DNA of 5,885 bases. It comes from QPIN01 sp964535875. GTDB lineage: Bacteria; Pseudomonadota; Gammaproteobacteria; Methylococcales; Methylomonadaceae. The stretch is taken from contig CAZHUE010000192.1 in assembly GCA_964535875.1 (NCBI GenBank), forward strand, positions 1 to 5,885, read 5' to 3'. The notes below the pieces were generated by a model. That model did not search any database. It worked only from the letters and a program-made list of their open reading frames with translations, and had not been told where the DNA came from. Below, one piece after another: positions 1-5,885 of this stretch; within the stretch, counting starts at the first letter, position 1; the number at the start of each line of letters is the position of its first letter. The position numbers and the translations under genes are program-made.

Positions 1-348
1 CAGAATTTTTTCACAAATTTGTTCGGAAATATCAACCAAATAGACTTTTTTGCAGATATGGAAATATAAATCTGTAAACCGACCTGTTCCTGGCCCCAAC
101 TCACAAACTGTCATTTTATCTTTTAATAGACTACTCACCTCTTCCCACTCACTCATAGTCGGTGCAAAATCTTTTGGAGGGTATTCTCTTTTTTGATATT
201 CAAAAGGGCTTTCAGTTTGTAAACTTTTTTGATATTGATAATGTTTGATCAAACCTTCATCCCACAAAGTTTCAGATTGCTTTTTTATGACCATAAGATC
301 AAAACGACTCAAAAACTGACTTAGAATTTTGCAAAACTTTAGCTTCAT
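1..348 (-). CDS. Class I SAM-dependent methyltransferase, N-terminal part (runs off left edge)
   Basis: The minus strand is open from the ATG at 348-346 to the window edge, giving 116 codons with no stop, so the C-terminal part is outside the window. The protein begins MKLKFCKILSQF. After a polar, aromatic-rich stretch of about 75 residues it shows the Rossmann methyltransferase signature: motif I VCELGPGTGRF (residues 81-91, glycine-rich SAM-binding loop), then strand beta-2 VYLVDIS (102-108), where D106 is the acidic residue expected to contact the SAM ribose. The fold assignment follows from these motifs; the substrate cannot be read from this half. An in-frame TAA lies a little upstream and there is no other ATG/GTG/TTG between it and 348, so the ATG at 348 is the first usable start, although its Shine-Dalgarno sequence is weak (AAGAG about 16 nt upstream). 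A TATGAT hexamer at 381-376 (minus) could be its -10 box, without a clear -35. It follows the sensor/c-di-GMP gene on the same strand after 117 nt, so co-transcription is possible but not shown. Confidence 0.85.
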   Translation of the reverse strand, partial: MKLKFCKILSQFLSRFDLMVIKKQSETLWDEGLIKHYQYQKSLQTESPFEYQKREYPPKDFAPTMSEWEEVSSLLKDKMTVCELGPGTGRFTDLYFHICKKVYLVDISEQICEKIL

Positions 349-465
349 ATGATGAATGTAATATATGCTCTTAGGATCATATTTTTATTTATGAAATAGG
401 CACATAGCTATTTTCAGCTAATAAAAAATGCACAAAGTAGATGTAGAAGGACACAAGAGGCGGCC
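349..465. other. AT-rich gap between two minus-strand genes
   Basis: This 117-base spacer lies between the stop of the GGDEF/EAL gene and the start of the methyltransferase gene. It contains one short hairpin, TAGCT and AGCTA separated by six bases (about 407-422). The hairpin is not followed by a T-run on the minus strand, so it does not qualify as an intrinsic terminator. A possible -10 hexamer, TATGAT, sits at 381-376 on the minus strand. I see no small gene here. Confidence 0.5.
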
Positions 466-2982
466 TTAAGTGCTCATTTGCTTTTCTGTCTTTTTTAAAA
501 ACTTTATAAGTTGATCAGCAGGTAACGGTTTAGAAATTAAATAGCCCTGCCCATAATCACATCCAGCTTCAATTAATAACCGTCTTTGCTGTTCAGTTTC
601 TATCCCTTCTGCAATCACTTTTAATTTAAATTTATGCGCCATAACAATGATTGCCTCTGATAAAGCAAGATCATCGGAGTCAGGTGTTAAGTTATTTATA
701 AATTTATGATCCAATTTAATGACATCAATTTCAAATGTTTTTAAAGACGAAAGTGAAGAGAAACCCACGCCAAAGTCGTCCAATGCTACTTGAATACCTT
801 GATTACGAAAATCGAGTAGTTGCTTGTTGATATTTGAGTCCGCTTCCATTAATAAGCTTTCATTAATTTCAATCATAATGCAATCGCCAGACAATTCTAG
901 TTCTTGTAGGTAATTAATCCATTTTTCATTCTGAGCCATTGCATGAAATTGTACAGATGATTTATTAATACTCAACTGTATATCAATATTATGCTTATTT
1001 TTAAACCTTTTAATTTCTTTAATCGCTTGTTTACATACCCAATTTCCAATATCAACAATAAGCCCTGTTTCTTCAGCTAAAGATAAAAAAACATCAGGTT
1101 TGACTAAACCAACTTTAGGGTGATTCCATCGTAATAATACTTCAGCTTTATATATTTCATTAGTTCTTAAATCAACAATAGGTTGAAAATATAACTGAAA
1201 TTGATTTTCAGTTAACGCTTTATGCATATCATTAAGTAAAATCAAGCGGAATTGAGCCGCTTGTTGCAAAGATTTAGTAAAATAGCTGAATCGGCTTCGT
1301 CCAAGTGCTTTAGCACTATACATTGCTTGATCCGCATTTTTCAAAAGCTCATCTGCATTTTTTGCATCGTCAGGATAAATTGAGATGCCTATACTGGCTG
1401 AGATATTTGCAAAATTATCATCAAACACAAACTGTTTGCTTAACACATCAATAATATTTTGCGCTATTCGCTCAACACTATGTAAATCTTCTAGCTCTGA
1501 AAGTATAACCGTAAACTCATCCCCTCCAAAGCGAGCCACTGTATCAGAATCGCGAAGACAATTTGAAATTCGTTTAGCTGATTCAATCAAAAGCAAATCG
1601 CCCATTTCATGACCAAGCCTATCGTTTACATTTTTAAATCGGTCCAGATCAAGAAACAATAAAGCTAATGCCTGTCCCGTACGCCGAGATTTAGAAATTT
1701 CCTGATCAAGTCGATCATGTAGCATTCGTCGGTTAGGTAGTTTTGTTAAAGGATCATAATTGGCCTGATACCAATTCAGTGCTTCACTCTTTTTTTGTTC
1801 TGTTACTTCCCGAATAATGATTAAAAAATCATCAGAACCAAGAATACCAGTCAATCTTACTTCAAAGTCATAATGCCCCGTAGATTTTTGGAGAGTGTAT
1901 TCAAAATGCTGTAATTGTCTTGTCAGACAAAATTGTTCTATTTTTTCAATAAAAAAATTTCTAAATTCATCAGGCATTACATCTTGTATTTTTAAATATT
2001 TACATTGTTCTGACGATACATGAAATTGACCTGGCTGATTAATTTGGTAATCTAAAACAGTTCCATTTCGAGCAACTCGAAAATAAGGATCTGGCATTGC
2101 TTTTAAAATAGAGGCTAAATCATGCTTTTCATGAGTTATTGAAGCTATCTTCTGTGATGCAGATAATTCAATATTTTTTTTCCGTATTAAAAAACCATAT
2201 AAAATAACACTACTTAATAATGCAAGAAAAAAATTGATAGCAAACCAAAAAGTATTATTAAACCTGTTAAAAACTTCAAGTGGTGTAATCACTATTTCCC
2301 ATTGACTATCAGGCATATGAAATTCGTGGATAACAGAATTTTCATTAAAATCAGATGCATCTCCATAAAATACGCTCCCACCCTTGACTCTTAAAGCAAA
2401 TTTAAATAATTCATTTTTTGAATTAATTAAATTTGCCATCGTTAAAATTGGCATAATATCAAGAGTCATCGCTGTCAACCCCCAAAATGATCCCTCCTGA
2501 TAAATGGCTAAACGAGCAACTGTTCCCAGTTCATTCTGGTTTATTAAATAAAAAGGATTACTGACCTCATCAACTCTACTCTTAACAATTTCCTGAGTCA
2601 CTACCTCATCAGGGGTTGTTTGATCTAACAAATTCTGCCCATTGTTATTTAAATTTTCTTCTGTATTCGGGAATACATATCGCTGAACACCATGTGGAGC
2701 GATAAAAATAGACTTAACATCAGGCACTTTGTTATGAATAGTTTCTAAAAAAGAAATCGTTTTTTGTTTAAACCTTTGTGGATTAGTATCATACAATCCT
2801 ATGTTTGTATTAATAAATACTCGAACATTGTGTAACAATGAAAAACGATAGCTGACTGCTTTTACTAAAACCTCAGTCCGTTTGGTTAATTCGTTTTTTA
2901 AACCAATGCGTTGTTCGGCTAACAAATCAGACTCATATCGGCCTATAACATGCCACCCAATAAATAAAACCAAGATGAGCAT
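466..2982 (-). CDS. Membrane CHASE-PAS-GGDEF-EAL sensor protein (c-di-GMP turnover)
   Basis: Predicted inner-membrane protein that makes and/or degrades the second messenger cyclic di-GMP in response to a periplasmic cue. Domains are numbered from the ATG at 2982. TM1 is at the extreme N-terminus. A CHASE-type periplasmic region covers about 37-225 (IFIAPHGVQRYVFPNTEEN and GQNLL match that family). TM2 is about 243-266. PAS is about 290-395. GGDEF is about 405-565, with an intact GGDEF signature at 486-490 and an RxxD product-inhibition site (R477-D480) at the usual five-residue spacing. EAL is about 585-832. The EAL signature reads EVL (614-616). The other conserved phosphodiesterase positions look intact: N673, E705, D735-D736, K756, E792 and the QGYLISKPLP motif. 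From this, cyclase activity is well supported and phosphodiesterase activity is plausible. The ATG at 2982 has no Shine-Dalgarno sequence and would cut into TM1. The open frame continues upstream to 3039, and the probable true start is ATC at 3024 (see the RBS entry). The gene is divergent from rhlE. Confidence 0.93.
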   Translation of the reverse strand: MLILVLFIGWHVIGRYESDLLAEQRIGLKNELTKRTEVLVKAVSYRFSLLHNVRVFINTNIGLYDTNPQRFKQKTISFLETIHNKVPDVKSIFIAPHGVQRYVFPNTEENLNNNGQNLLDQTTPDEVVTQEIVKSRVDEVSNPFYLINQNELGTVARLAIYQEGSFWGLTAMTLDIMPILTMANLINSKNELFKFALRVKGGSVFYGDASDFNENSVIHEFHMPDSQWEIVITPLEVFNRFNNTFWFAINFFLALLSSVILYGFLIRKKNIELSASQKIASITHEKHDLASILKAMPDPYFRVARNGTVLDYQINQPGQFHVSSEQCKYLKIQDVMPDEFRNFFIEKIEQFCLTRQLQHFEYTLQKSTGHYDFEVRLTGILGSDDFLIIIREVTEQKKSEALNWYQANYDPLTKLPNRRMLHDRLDQEISKSRRTGQALALLFLDLDRFKNVNDRLGHEMGDLLLIESAKRISNCLRDSDTVARFGGDEFTVILSELEDLHSVERIAQNIIDVLSKQFVFDDNFANISASIGISIYPDDAKNADELLKNADQAMYSAKALGRSRFSYFTKSLQQAAQFRLILLNDMHKALTENQFQLYFQPIVDLRTNEIYKAEVLLRWNHPKVGLVKPDVFLSLAEETGLIVDIGNWVCKQAIKEIKRFKNKHNIDIQLSINKSSVQFHAMAQNEKWINYLQELELSGDCIMIEINESLLMEADSNINKQLLDFRNQGIQVALDDFGVGFSSLSSLKTFEIDVIKLDHKFINNLTPDSDDLALSEAIIVMAHKFKLKVIAEGIETEQQRRLLIEAGCDYGQGYLISKPLPADQLIKFLKKTEKQMST

Positions 2983-3021
2983 AAAAAAAGATGCTAGTAA
3001 ATAGCTAATTTTAGAATGTTT

Positions 3022-3034
3022 GATGAGAGCCTCT
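3022..3034 (-). promoter_or_regulatory. Shine-Dalgarno plus probable ATC start of the GGDEF/EAL gene
   Basis: On the minus strand AGAGG (3034-3030) is followed, after five bases, by ATC (3024-3022) in frame with the long protein. Starting here adds 14 residues, (M)KHSKISYLLASFF, which gives a positively charged N-terminus followed by a full hydrophobic helix of about 21 residues. The annotated ATG at 2982 leaves only about 14 hydrophobic residues and has a poly-T tract instead of a ribosome binding site. No ATG, GTG or TTG exists in this frame between the upstream TAA (3042-3040) and 2982. ATC initiation is rare, so this is an inference; a base change from ATG is an equally possible history. 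Confidence 0.5.
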
Positions 3035-3056
3035 AATAATTATTATTTTTATCAAA

Positions 3057-3084
3057 AATATAATCTCATTCATGAGTGTACCAA
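3057..3084 (-). promoter_or_regulatory. Candidate sigma-70 promoter of the GGDEF/EAL gene, with a dyad in the spacer
   Basis: On the minus strand TTGGTA (3084-3079) and TATATT (3062-3057) are separated by 16 bases. They match TTGACA at four of six positions and TATAAT at five of six. Transcription would begin near 3050, about 15 bases ahead of the AGAGG at 3034, which fits translation starting at 3024. The spacer contains a dyad CTCAT-TC-ATGAG (3065-3076), placed where a repressor could bind. This is pattern matching in very AT-rich DNA, so chance is a real possibility. Confidence 0.35.
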
Positions 3085-3389
3085 TATCAATTGAGGATAA
3101 GAACGATTCAGAACCAAAATATTTTCTTGTTCAATTACTAAAAGGTGTCCATTAAAGAATATTCATTACTATCTGATTTTATATTAGCTTTTAGGCAATA
3201 ATTTATCCTACAGTATACAATAGGCTTTATCTTTACATACTCAAAATGAACTTAAATTAAACATCAAACAATTTAAAGACTATATTTTTACTACAAAAAT
3301 ACAATTCTACAAAACTTACCAAAATTCTCTTTGAGATTTGTTGAATTTATTTTACTTTCCAATTTTCATAATGCCGCGTAAATTTAAAA
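3085..3389. other. AT-rich divergent intergenic region, no gene seen
   Basis: About 300 bases lie between the probable sensor-gene promoter and the rhlE leader. I found no RNA gene, no repeat family and no open frame with a ribosome binding site. A CATAAT hexamer at 3367-3372 could be a -10 box for rhlE, which would give a leader of about 50 bases, but no consensus -35 lies at 16-18 bases. TACAAT near 3216-3221 is another isolated -10-like match. The region presumably carries the rhlE promoter, but I cannot place it with confidence. Confidence 0.4.
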
Positions 3390-3403
3390 TTGGTCAATGC
3401 GGC
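3373..3403 (+). promoter_or_regulatory. Possible hairpin in the rhlE leader
   Basis: GCCGCGT (3373-3379) can pair with ATGCGGC (3397-3403), giving six Watson-Crick pairs plus one G-U pair around a 17-base AT-rich loop. It is a GC-rich stem inside otherwise AT-rich DNA, and ends 25 bases before the rhlE ATG. It is not followed by a T-run, so it is not a terminator. Helicases of this group are often cold-inducible with structured leaders, but a regulatory role here is only a suggestion. Confidence 0.25.
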
Positions 3404-3428
3404 CCCTTTCATCAAGATACTAAAAACT

Positions 3429-4688
3429 ATGCCCTTTACCTCTTTAGGTTTATCTGATCCACTTTTACGTGCCATTGCAGATGCCGGCTATTCCACGCCC
3501 TCCCCTATTCAAGCGCAAGCAATTCCAGCTGTTTTAGATGGCAATGATGTTTTAGCTGCCGCCCAAACAGGGACGGGTAAAACAGCAGGATTTACCTTAC
3601 CTATCCTGCATCGCTTATCCCAAAAAACATACAGTAAAAACAGACCGGTACGCGCATTAATTATTACACCAACCAGAGAGCTCGCTGCTCAAATAGGCGA
3701 ATCAGTTAATAAATATGGCGCCCATCTTCATCCACGCTTACGATCCGAAGTGGTTTTTGGAGGTGTTAAAATTAATCCACAAATATCACGATTAAGAGGG
3801 GGTGTCGATATACTGGTCGCAACACCTGGTCGACTTTTAGATTTAATCGGTCAACACGTAGTTAAACTAAATCAGGTAGAAACGTTAATCCTTGACGAAG
3901 CAGACCGTATGCTTGATATGGGTTTTATTCGTGATATCCGTAAAATTATCGGCTTTCTACCAAAAAAGCGGCAAAATTTGCTGTTTTCTGCAACTTTTTC
4001 TGCAGATATTAGAAAACTTACAACCGGGCTGCTAGTTAATCCTGTAAGAATTGAAGTCGCTGCTCGTAATACGGCTGCTGAACTAGTTGATCAAGTTGCC
4101 TATCTAGTTGATAAAACAGATAAAACAAAACTTCTCTGTCACCTGATAAAAGAACATGACTGGCAACAAGTTTTAGTATTTACTACAACAAAACATGGTG
4201 CCAATCGACTAACAGAAAAACTGAACAAAGTTAATATTAATGCTGCCGCTATCCATGGTAATAAAAGTCAAGGTGCCAGAACTAGAGCCTTAGCAGGTTT
4301 TAAAGCTAATCAGCTTAGAGTATTAGTTGCTACCGATGTAGCCGCTCGTGGTATAGATATTAATCTGTTACCCCATGTAGTCAATTTTGAGTTACCTCGT
4401 GTACCGGAAGACTATGTCCATAGAATTGGCAGAACCGGCCGCGCAGGTGAAGAAGGTGAAGCTATATCACTTGTGTCCCATGACGAATACAAGGCATTAT
4501 GTATGGTTGAAAAATTAATTGGCAAAGAAATAAAGCGTGAACAAATTGCTGGCTTTGAGACCGCCAAAATAGCACCACCTATCCCGCCCAAACAACCTCG
4601 TCAACCACGTCGTCACAAAAACACCAATAAATCTCAAAAGTCTAATGGCAACCAAAGCAGAAAAAATGCTAAACCAAAGCACCGATAA
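3429..4688 (+). CDS. rhlE: ATP-dependent DEAD-box RNA helicase RhlE
   Basis: Cytoplasmic RNA-dependent ATPase that unwinds short RNA duplexes. RhlE proteins act in ribosome maturation and RNA turnover. All family motifs are present in this 419-residue protein: Q motif GYSTPSPIQ (20-28), motif I AQTGTGKT (45-52), Ia PTRELAAQ (81-88), GG (111-112), Ib TPGRLLDL (132-139), DEAD (156-159), SAT (187-189), IV region VLVFTTT (248-254), V VATDVAARGID (300-310) and VI HRIGRTGR (331-338). The N-terminus MPFTSLGLSDPLLRAI and the basic, low-complexity tail from about 384 (rich in K, R, N, Q and P) are typical of RhlE. The ATG at 3429 was chosen because it aligns with the usual RhlE start. The frame is open upstream to a TTG at 3390, but the 13 extra residues do not look like the family. 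No strong Shine-Dalgarno sequence precedes 3429. No truncation or missing catalytic residue is seen. The gene stands alone, divergent from the sensor gene and upstream of the hsdM remnant. Confidence 0.95.
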   Translation: MPFTSLGLSDPLLRAIADAGYSTPSPIQAQAIPAVLDGNDVLAAAQTGTGKTAGFTLPILHRLSQKTYSKNRPVRALIITPTRELAAQIGESVNKYGAHLHPRLRSEVVFGGVKINPQISRLRGGVDILVATPGRLLDLIGQHVVKLNQVETLILDEADRMLDMGFIRDIRKIIGFLPKKRQNLLFSATFSADIRKLTTGLLVNPVRIEVAARNTAAELVDQVAYLVDKTDKTKLLCHLIKEHDWQQVLVFTTTKHGANRLTEKLNKVNINAAAIHGNKSQGARTRALAGFKANQLRVLVATDVAARGIDINLLPHVVNFELPRVPEDYVHRIGRTGRAGEEGEAISLVSHDEYKALCMVEKLIGKEIKREQIAGFETAKIAPPIPPKQPRQPRRHKNTNKSQKSNGNQSRKNAKPKHR

Positions 4689-4793
4689 AACTCAATACCC
4701 AGATCCGCACTTACTAAAACTGGCATAGAACACCAGCTCTTAGCTCCTATTGTCTTATAAAAAACATCCACTTAACCAAAGGAAGAACTTTGC
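4689..4793. other. Spacer between rhlE and the hsdM remnant
   Basis: This 105-base spacer contains only a weak dyad, CTGG (4720-4723) with CCAG (4733-4736), which has no T-run, so no intrinsic terminator for rhlE is apparent. A TATAAA hexamer at 4756-4761 lacks a partner -35. An open frame from the TTG at 4750 runs through the end of this spacer, but the protein it encodes up to about 4950 is out-of-frame noise upstream of the true hsdM homology. Confidence 0.45.
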
Positions 4794-4796
4794 ATT
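4779..4796 (+). promoter_or_regulatory. Shine-Dalgarno and ATT start position of hsdM
   Basis: AAGGAAG (4779-4785) is a good Shine-Dalgarno sequence. Eight bases later ATT (4794-4796) occupies the place where HsdM homologues have their initiator Met before xTGELKSQVDKIW. The frame has a TAA at 4773-4775 and no ATG, GTG or TTG from there to the family signature. So either ATT is the start, which is rare, or the start codon has been lost by mutation. Confidence 0.5.
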
Positions 4797-5885
4797 GTCA
4801 CAGGTGAACTCAAAAGCCAAGTTGATAAAATATGGGAAATTTTTTGGACAGGGGGCATCAATAATCCACTCACGGTTATCGAGCAGTTTACCTTCTTGTT
4901 ATTTTTACGCCGATTGGATGAAAACCAGCTACGCGATGAAAAACAGGCTAACTAGTGGCACAGCCTTAAAAAATCCTCTGTATAGCGACGCGCAAACCAA
5001 ATTCTGCTGGAGTAAATTCAGGCACGTTGAACATGAGACTATGTTCGCCTTATTCACCCAGCCACAGGCGGATGCGAATAACCTCTCCGTGTTTGAACAC
5101 ATGAAGCAGTTGGGTAATGAAGGTAAAGCAGGTGTATTCGCGCAATACATGAAAGGCGCGACCTTTATGATTCCCACGCCTAAGCTATTGGATCAAGTGG
5201 TGCAAATGATCGCTAAAATCCAAATGGATGACCGTGATACCAAAGGTGACTTATACGAATATCTGCTATCAAAAATTGCCACTGCTGGCACTAACGGGCA
5301 ATTTCGCACTCCGCGCCATATTATTAAAATGATGGTTGAAATCATGCAGCCCACGCGTGAAGATAAAATTTGCGACCCCGCCAGTGGCACAGCAGGGTTT
5401 TTGGTCGGTGCAGGTGAATACATCTATCAACATCACCCCGACTGGCTGCACGAGCAAAGCTTCCGCGAGTATTTTAATAGCGAGATGTTTACGGGTATTG
5501 AATTTGATGCCACCATGTTGCGTATTGGCGCGATGAACCTGCAACTACACGGCATCGATAAACCACAGTTGATTGGACATGATGCACTGGCACGTGATGC
5601 CTTGAGTGAGGCTAATGAAAACAAGCGCGACCAATACAGCCTAATACTGGCAAACCCACCCTTCAAAAGCTCGCTGGATTATGACGGTGTAGAAGGCTCG
5701 CTACTCAAAACAGTTAAAACCAAAAAAACCGAACTGCTGTTTTTAGCGTTGATATTACGCATGCTGAAAATCGGCGGACGCTGTGCGGTGATTATTCCCA
5801 ATGGTGTGCTATTCGGCTCATCCAATGCGCATAAAAAACTGCGCGAAGAATAGTCGCTAAACAAAAACTAGAAGCCGTTATCTCC
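4794..5885 (+). pseudogene. hsdM: Type I restriction-modification DNA methyltransferase subunit HsdM, frameshifted, runs off right edge
   Basis: HsdM carries the N6-adenine methyltransferase of type I R-M enzymes and works with HsdS (specificity) and HsdR (restriction); neither partner is in the window. The family sequence is spread over two frames. Part 1, 4794-4952 (53 codons), contains TGELKSQVDKIW, the FWTGGINNP region and FLLFLRRLDENQ, then meets TAG at 4953. Part 2, from about 4954 to 5850 (299 codons) in the next frame, contains WSKFRHVEHETMF, the DRDTKGDLYEYLL and GQFRTPRHI signatures, SAM-binding motif I DPASGTAGF (5374-5400) and catalytic motif IV NPPF (5653-5664), then meets TAG at 5851. 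Part 3, 5853-5885, returns to the first frame as VAKQKLEAVIS and stays open to the edge. A 2-nt loss near 4952 and a 1-nt loss near 5850 restore one reading frame. The start codon is ATT. No single product contains the whole enzyme, so it is probably inactive. Sequencing error is the alternative. The longest single frame, from TTG 4750 to 5853, is mistranslated for about its first 67 residues. Confidence 0.88.

Noticed and set aside
407..422. TAGCT/AGCTA hairpin after the GGDEF/EAL gene as a terminator
   Set aside because: The stem is five AT-rich pairs and lacks a T-run on the minus strand, so it would not work as an intrinsic terminator.
1385..1612. Plus-strand open frame opposite the GGDEF domain
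   Set aside because: It is antisense to a well-supported domain and its residues show no recognisable family.
3072..3155. 27-codon plus-strand open frame (MSVPISIEDKND...) in the divergent intergenic region
   Set aside because: It has no Shine-Dalgarno sequence, overlaps the candidate minus-strand promoter and resembles no family I recognise. Short frames like this are expected by chance.
3390..3428. Upstream TTG start for rhlE adding 13 residues
   Set aside because: RhlE proteins typically begin at the position of the ATG at 3429 (MxFxSLGLS). The TTG lies in the loop of the leader hairpin and has no Shine-Dalgarno sequence.
3371..3457. 28-codon plus-strand open frame starting MPRKFKIGQCGPF, overlapping the rhlE start
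   Set aside because: It overlaps rhlE in another frame and lacks a ribosome binding site. It could be a leader peptide, but nothing supports that.
4720..4736. CTGG/CCAG dyad after rhlE as a terminator
   Set aside because: The stem is only four pairs with a nine-base loop and no following T-run.
4750..4950. N-terminal part of the long plus-strand frame starting at TTG 4750
   Set aside because: The residues here do not resemble HsdM, while the neighbouring frame encodes the exact HsdM N-terminal signature over the same bases. This stretch is therefore out-of-frame translation.
4794..5885. Programmed frameshifting or phase-variable switching of hsdM
   Set aside because: Neither break has a tandem repeat tract or a classic slippery heptamer, and two separate shifts in one gene fit decay or sequence error better.

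Overview
This window reads as a chromosomal segment of an AT-rich gammaproteobacterium. The lineage call is an inference from the style of the RhlE helicase, the CHASE-PAS-GGDEF-EAL architecture and the HsdM sequence, and nothing here fixes the genus. Base composition is uneven. The two minus-strand genes on the left and the intergenic DNA are very AT-rich, while rhlE and the hsdM remnant contain clearly more G+C.

Layout. Positions 1-348 (minus) hold the N-terminal 116 codons of a class I SAM-dependent methyltransferase cut by the window edge. Positions 466-2982 (minus) hold an 838-codon membrane-anchored c-di-GMP signalling protein with a CHASE-type periplasmic sensor, PAS, GGDEF and EAL domains. 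Its N-terminus probably extends to an unusual ATC codon at 3024. Positions 3043-3389 are an AT-rich divergent intergenic region with a plausible minus-strand promoter and no convincing gene. Positions 3429-4688 (plus) encode a complete DEAD-box RNA helicase of the RhlE type. Positions 4794-5885 (plus) hold a type I restriction-modification methyltransferase gene (hsdM) that runs off the right edge and is broken.

The hsdM remnant is the most informative part. Its opening segment, starting with a TGELKSQVDKIW signature, lies in one frame from 4794 and ends at a TAG at 4953. Homology then resumes in the next frame (4954-5850), with both catalytic motifs intact (DPASGTAGF and NPPF). That frame hits a TAG at 5851, and the family sequence continues in the first frame (IVAKQKLEAVIS) to the edge. 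The two breaks are best explained by deletions of 2 nt and 1 nt. There is also no ATG, GTG or TTG at the start, only ATT behind a good Shine-Dalgarno sequence. The simplest reading is a decaying type I R-M locus next to a housekeeping helicase; sequencing error is the main alternative.

The genes do not look like one functional system. The sensor protein and rhlE are divergent, the methyltransferase follows the sensor protein on the same strand after a 117-nt gap, and hsdM follows rhlE after about 105 nt. I found no tRNA, rRNA, CRISPR array, insertion sequence or convincing intrinsic terminator, and no evidence for a new multi-gene system.
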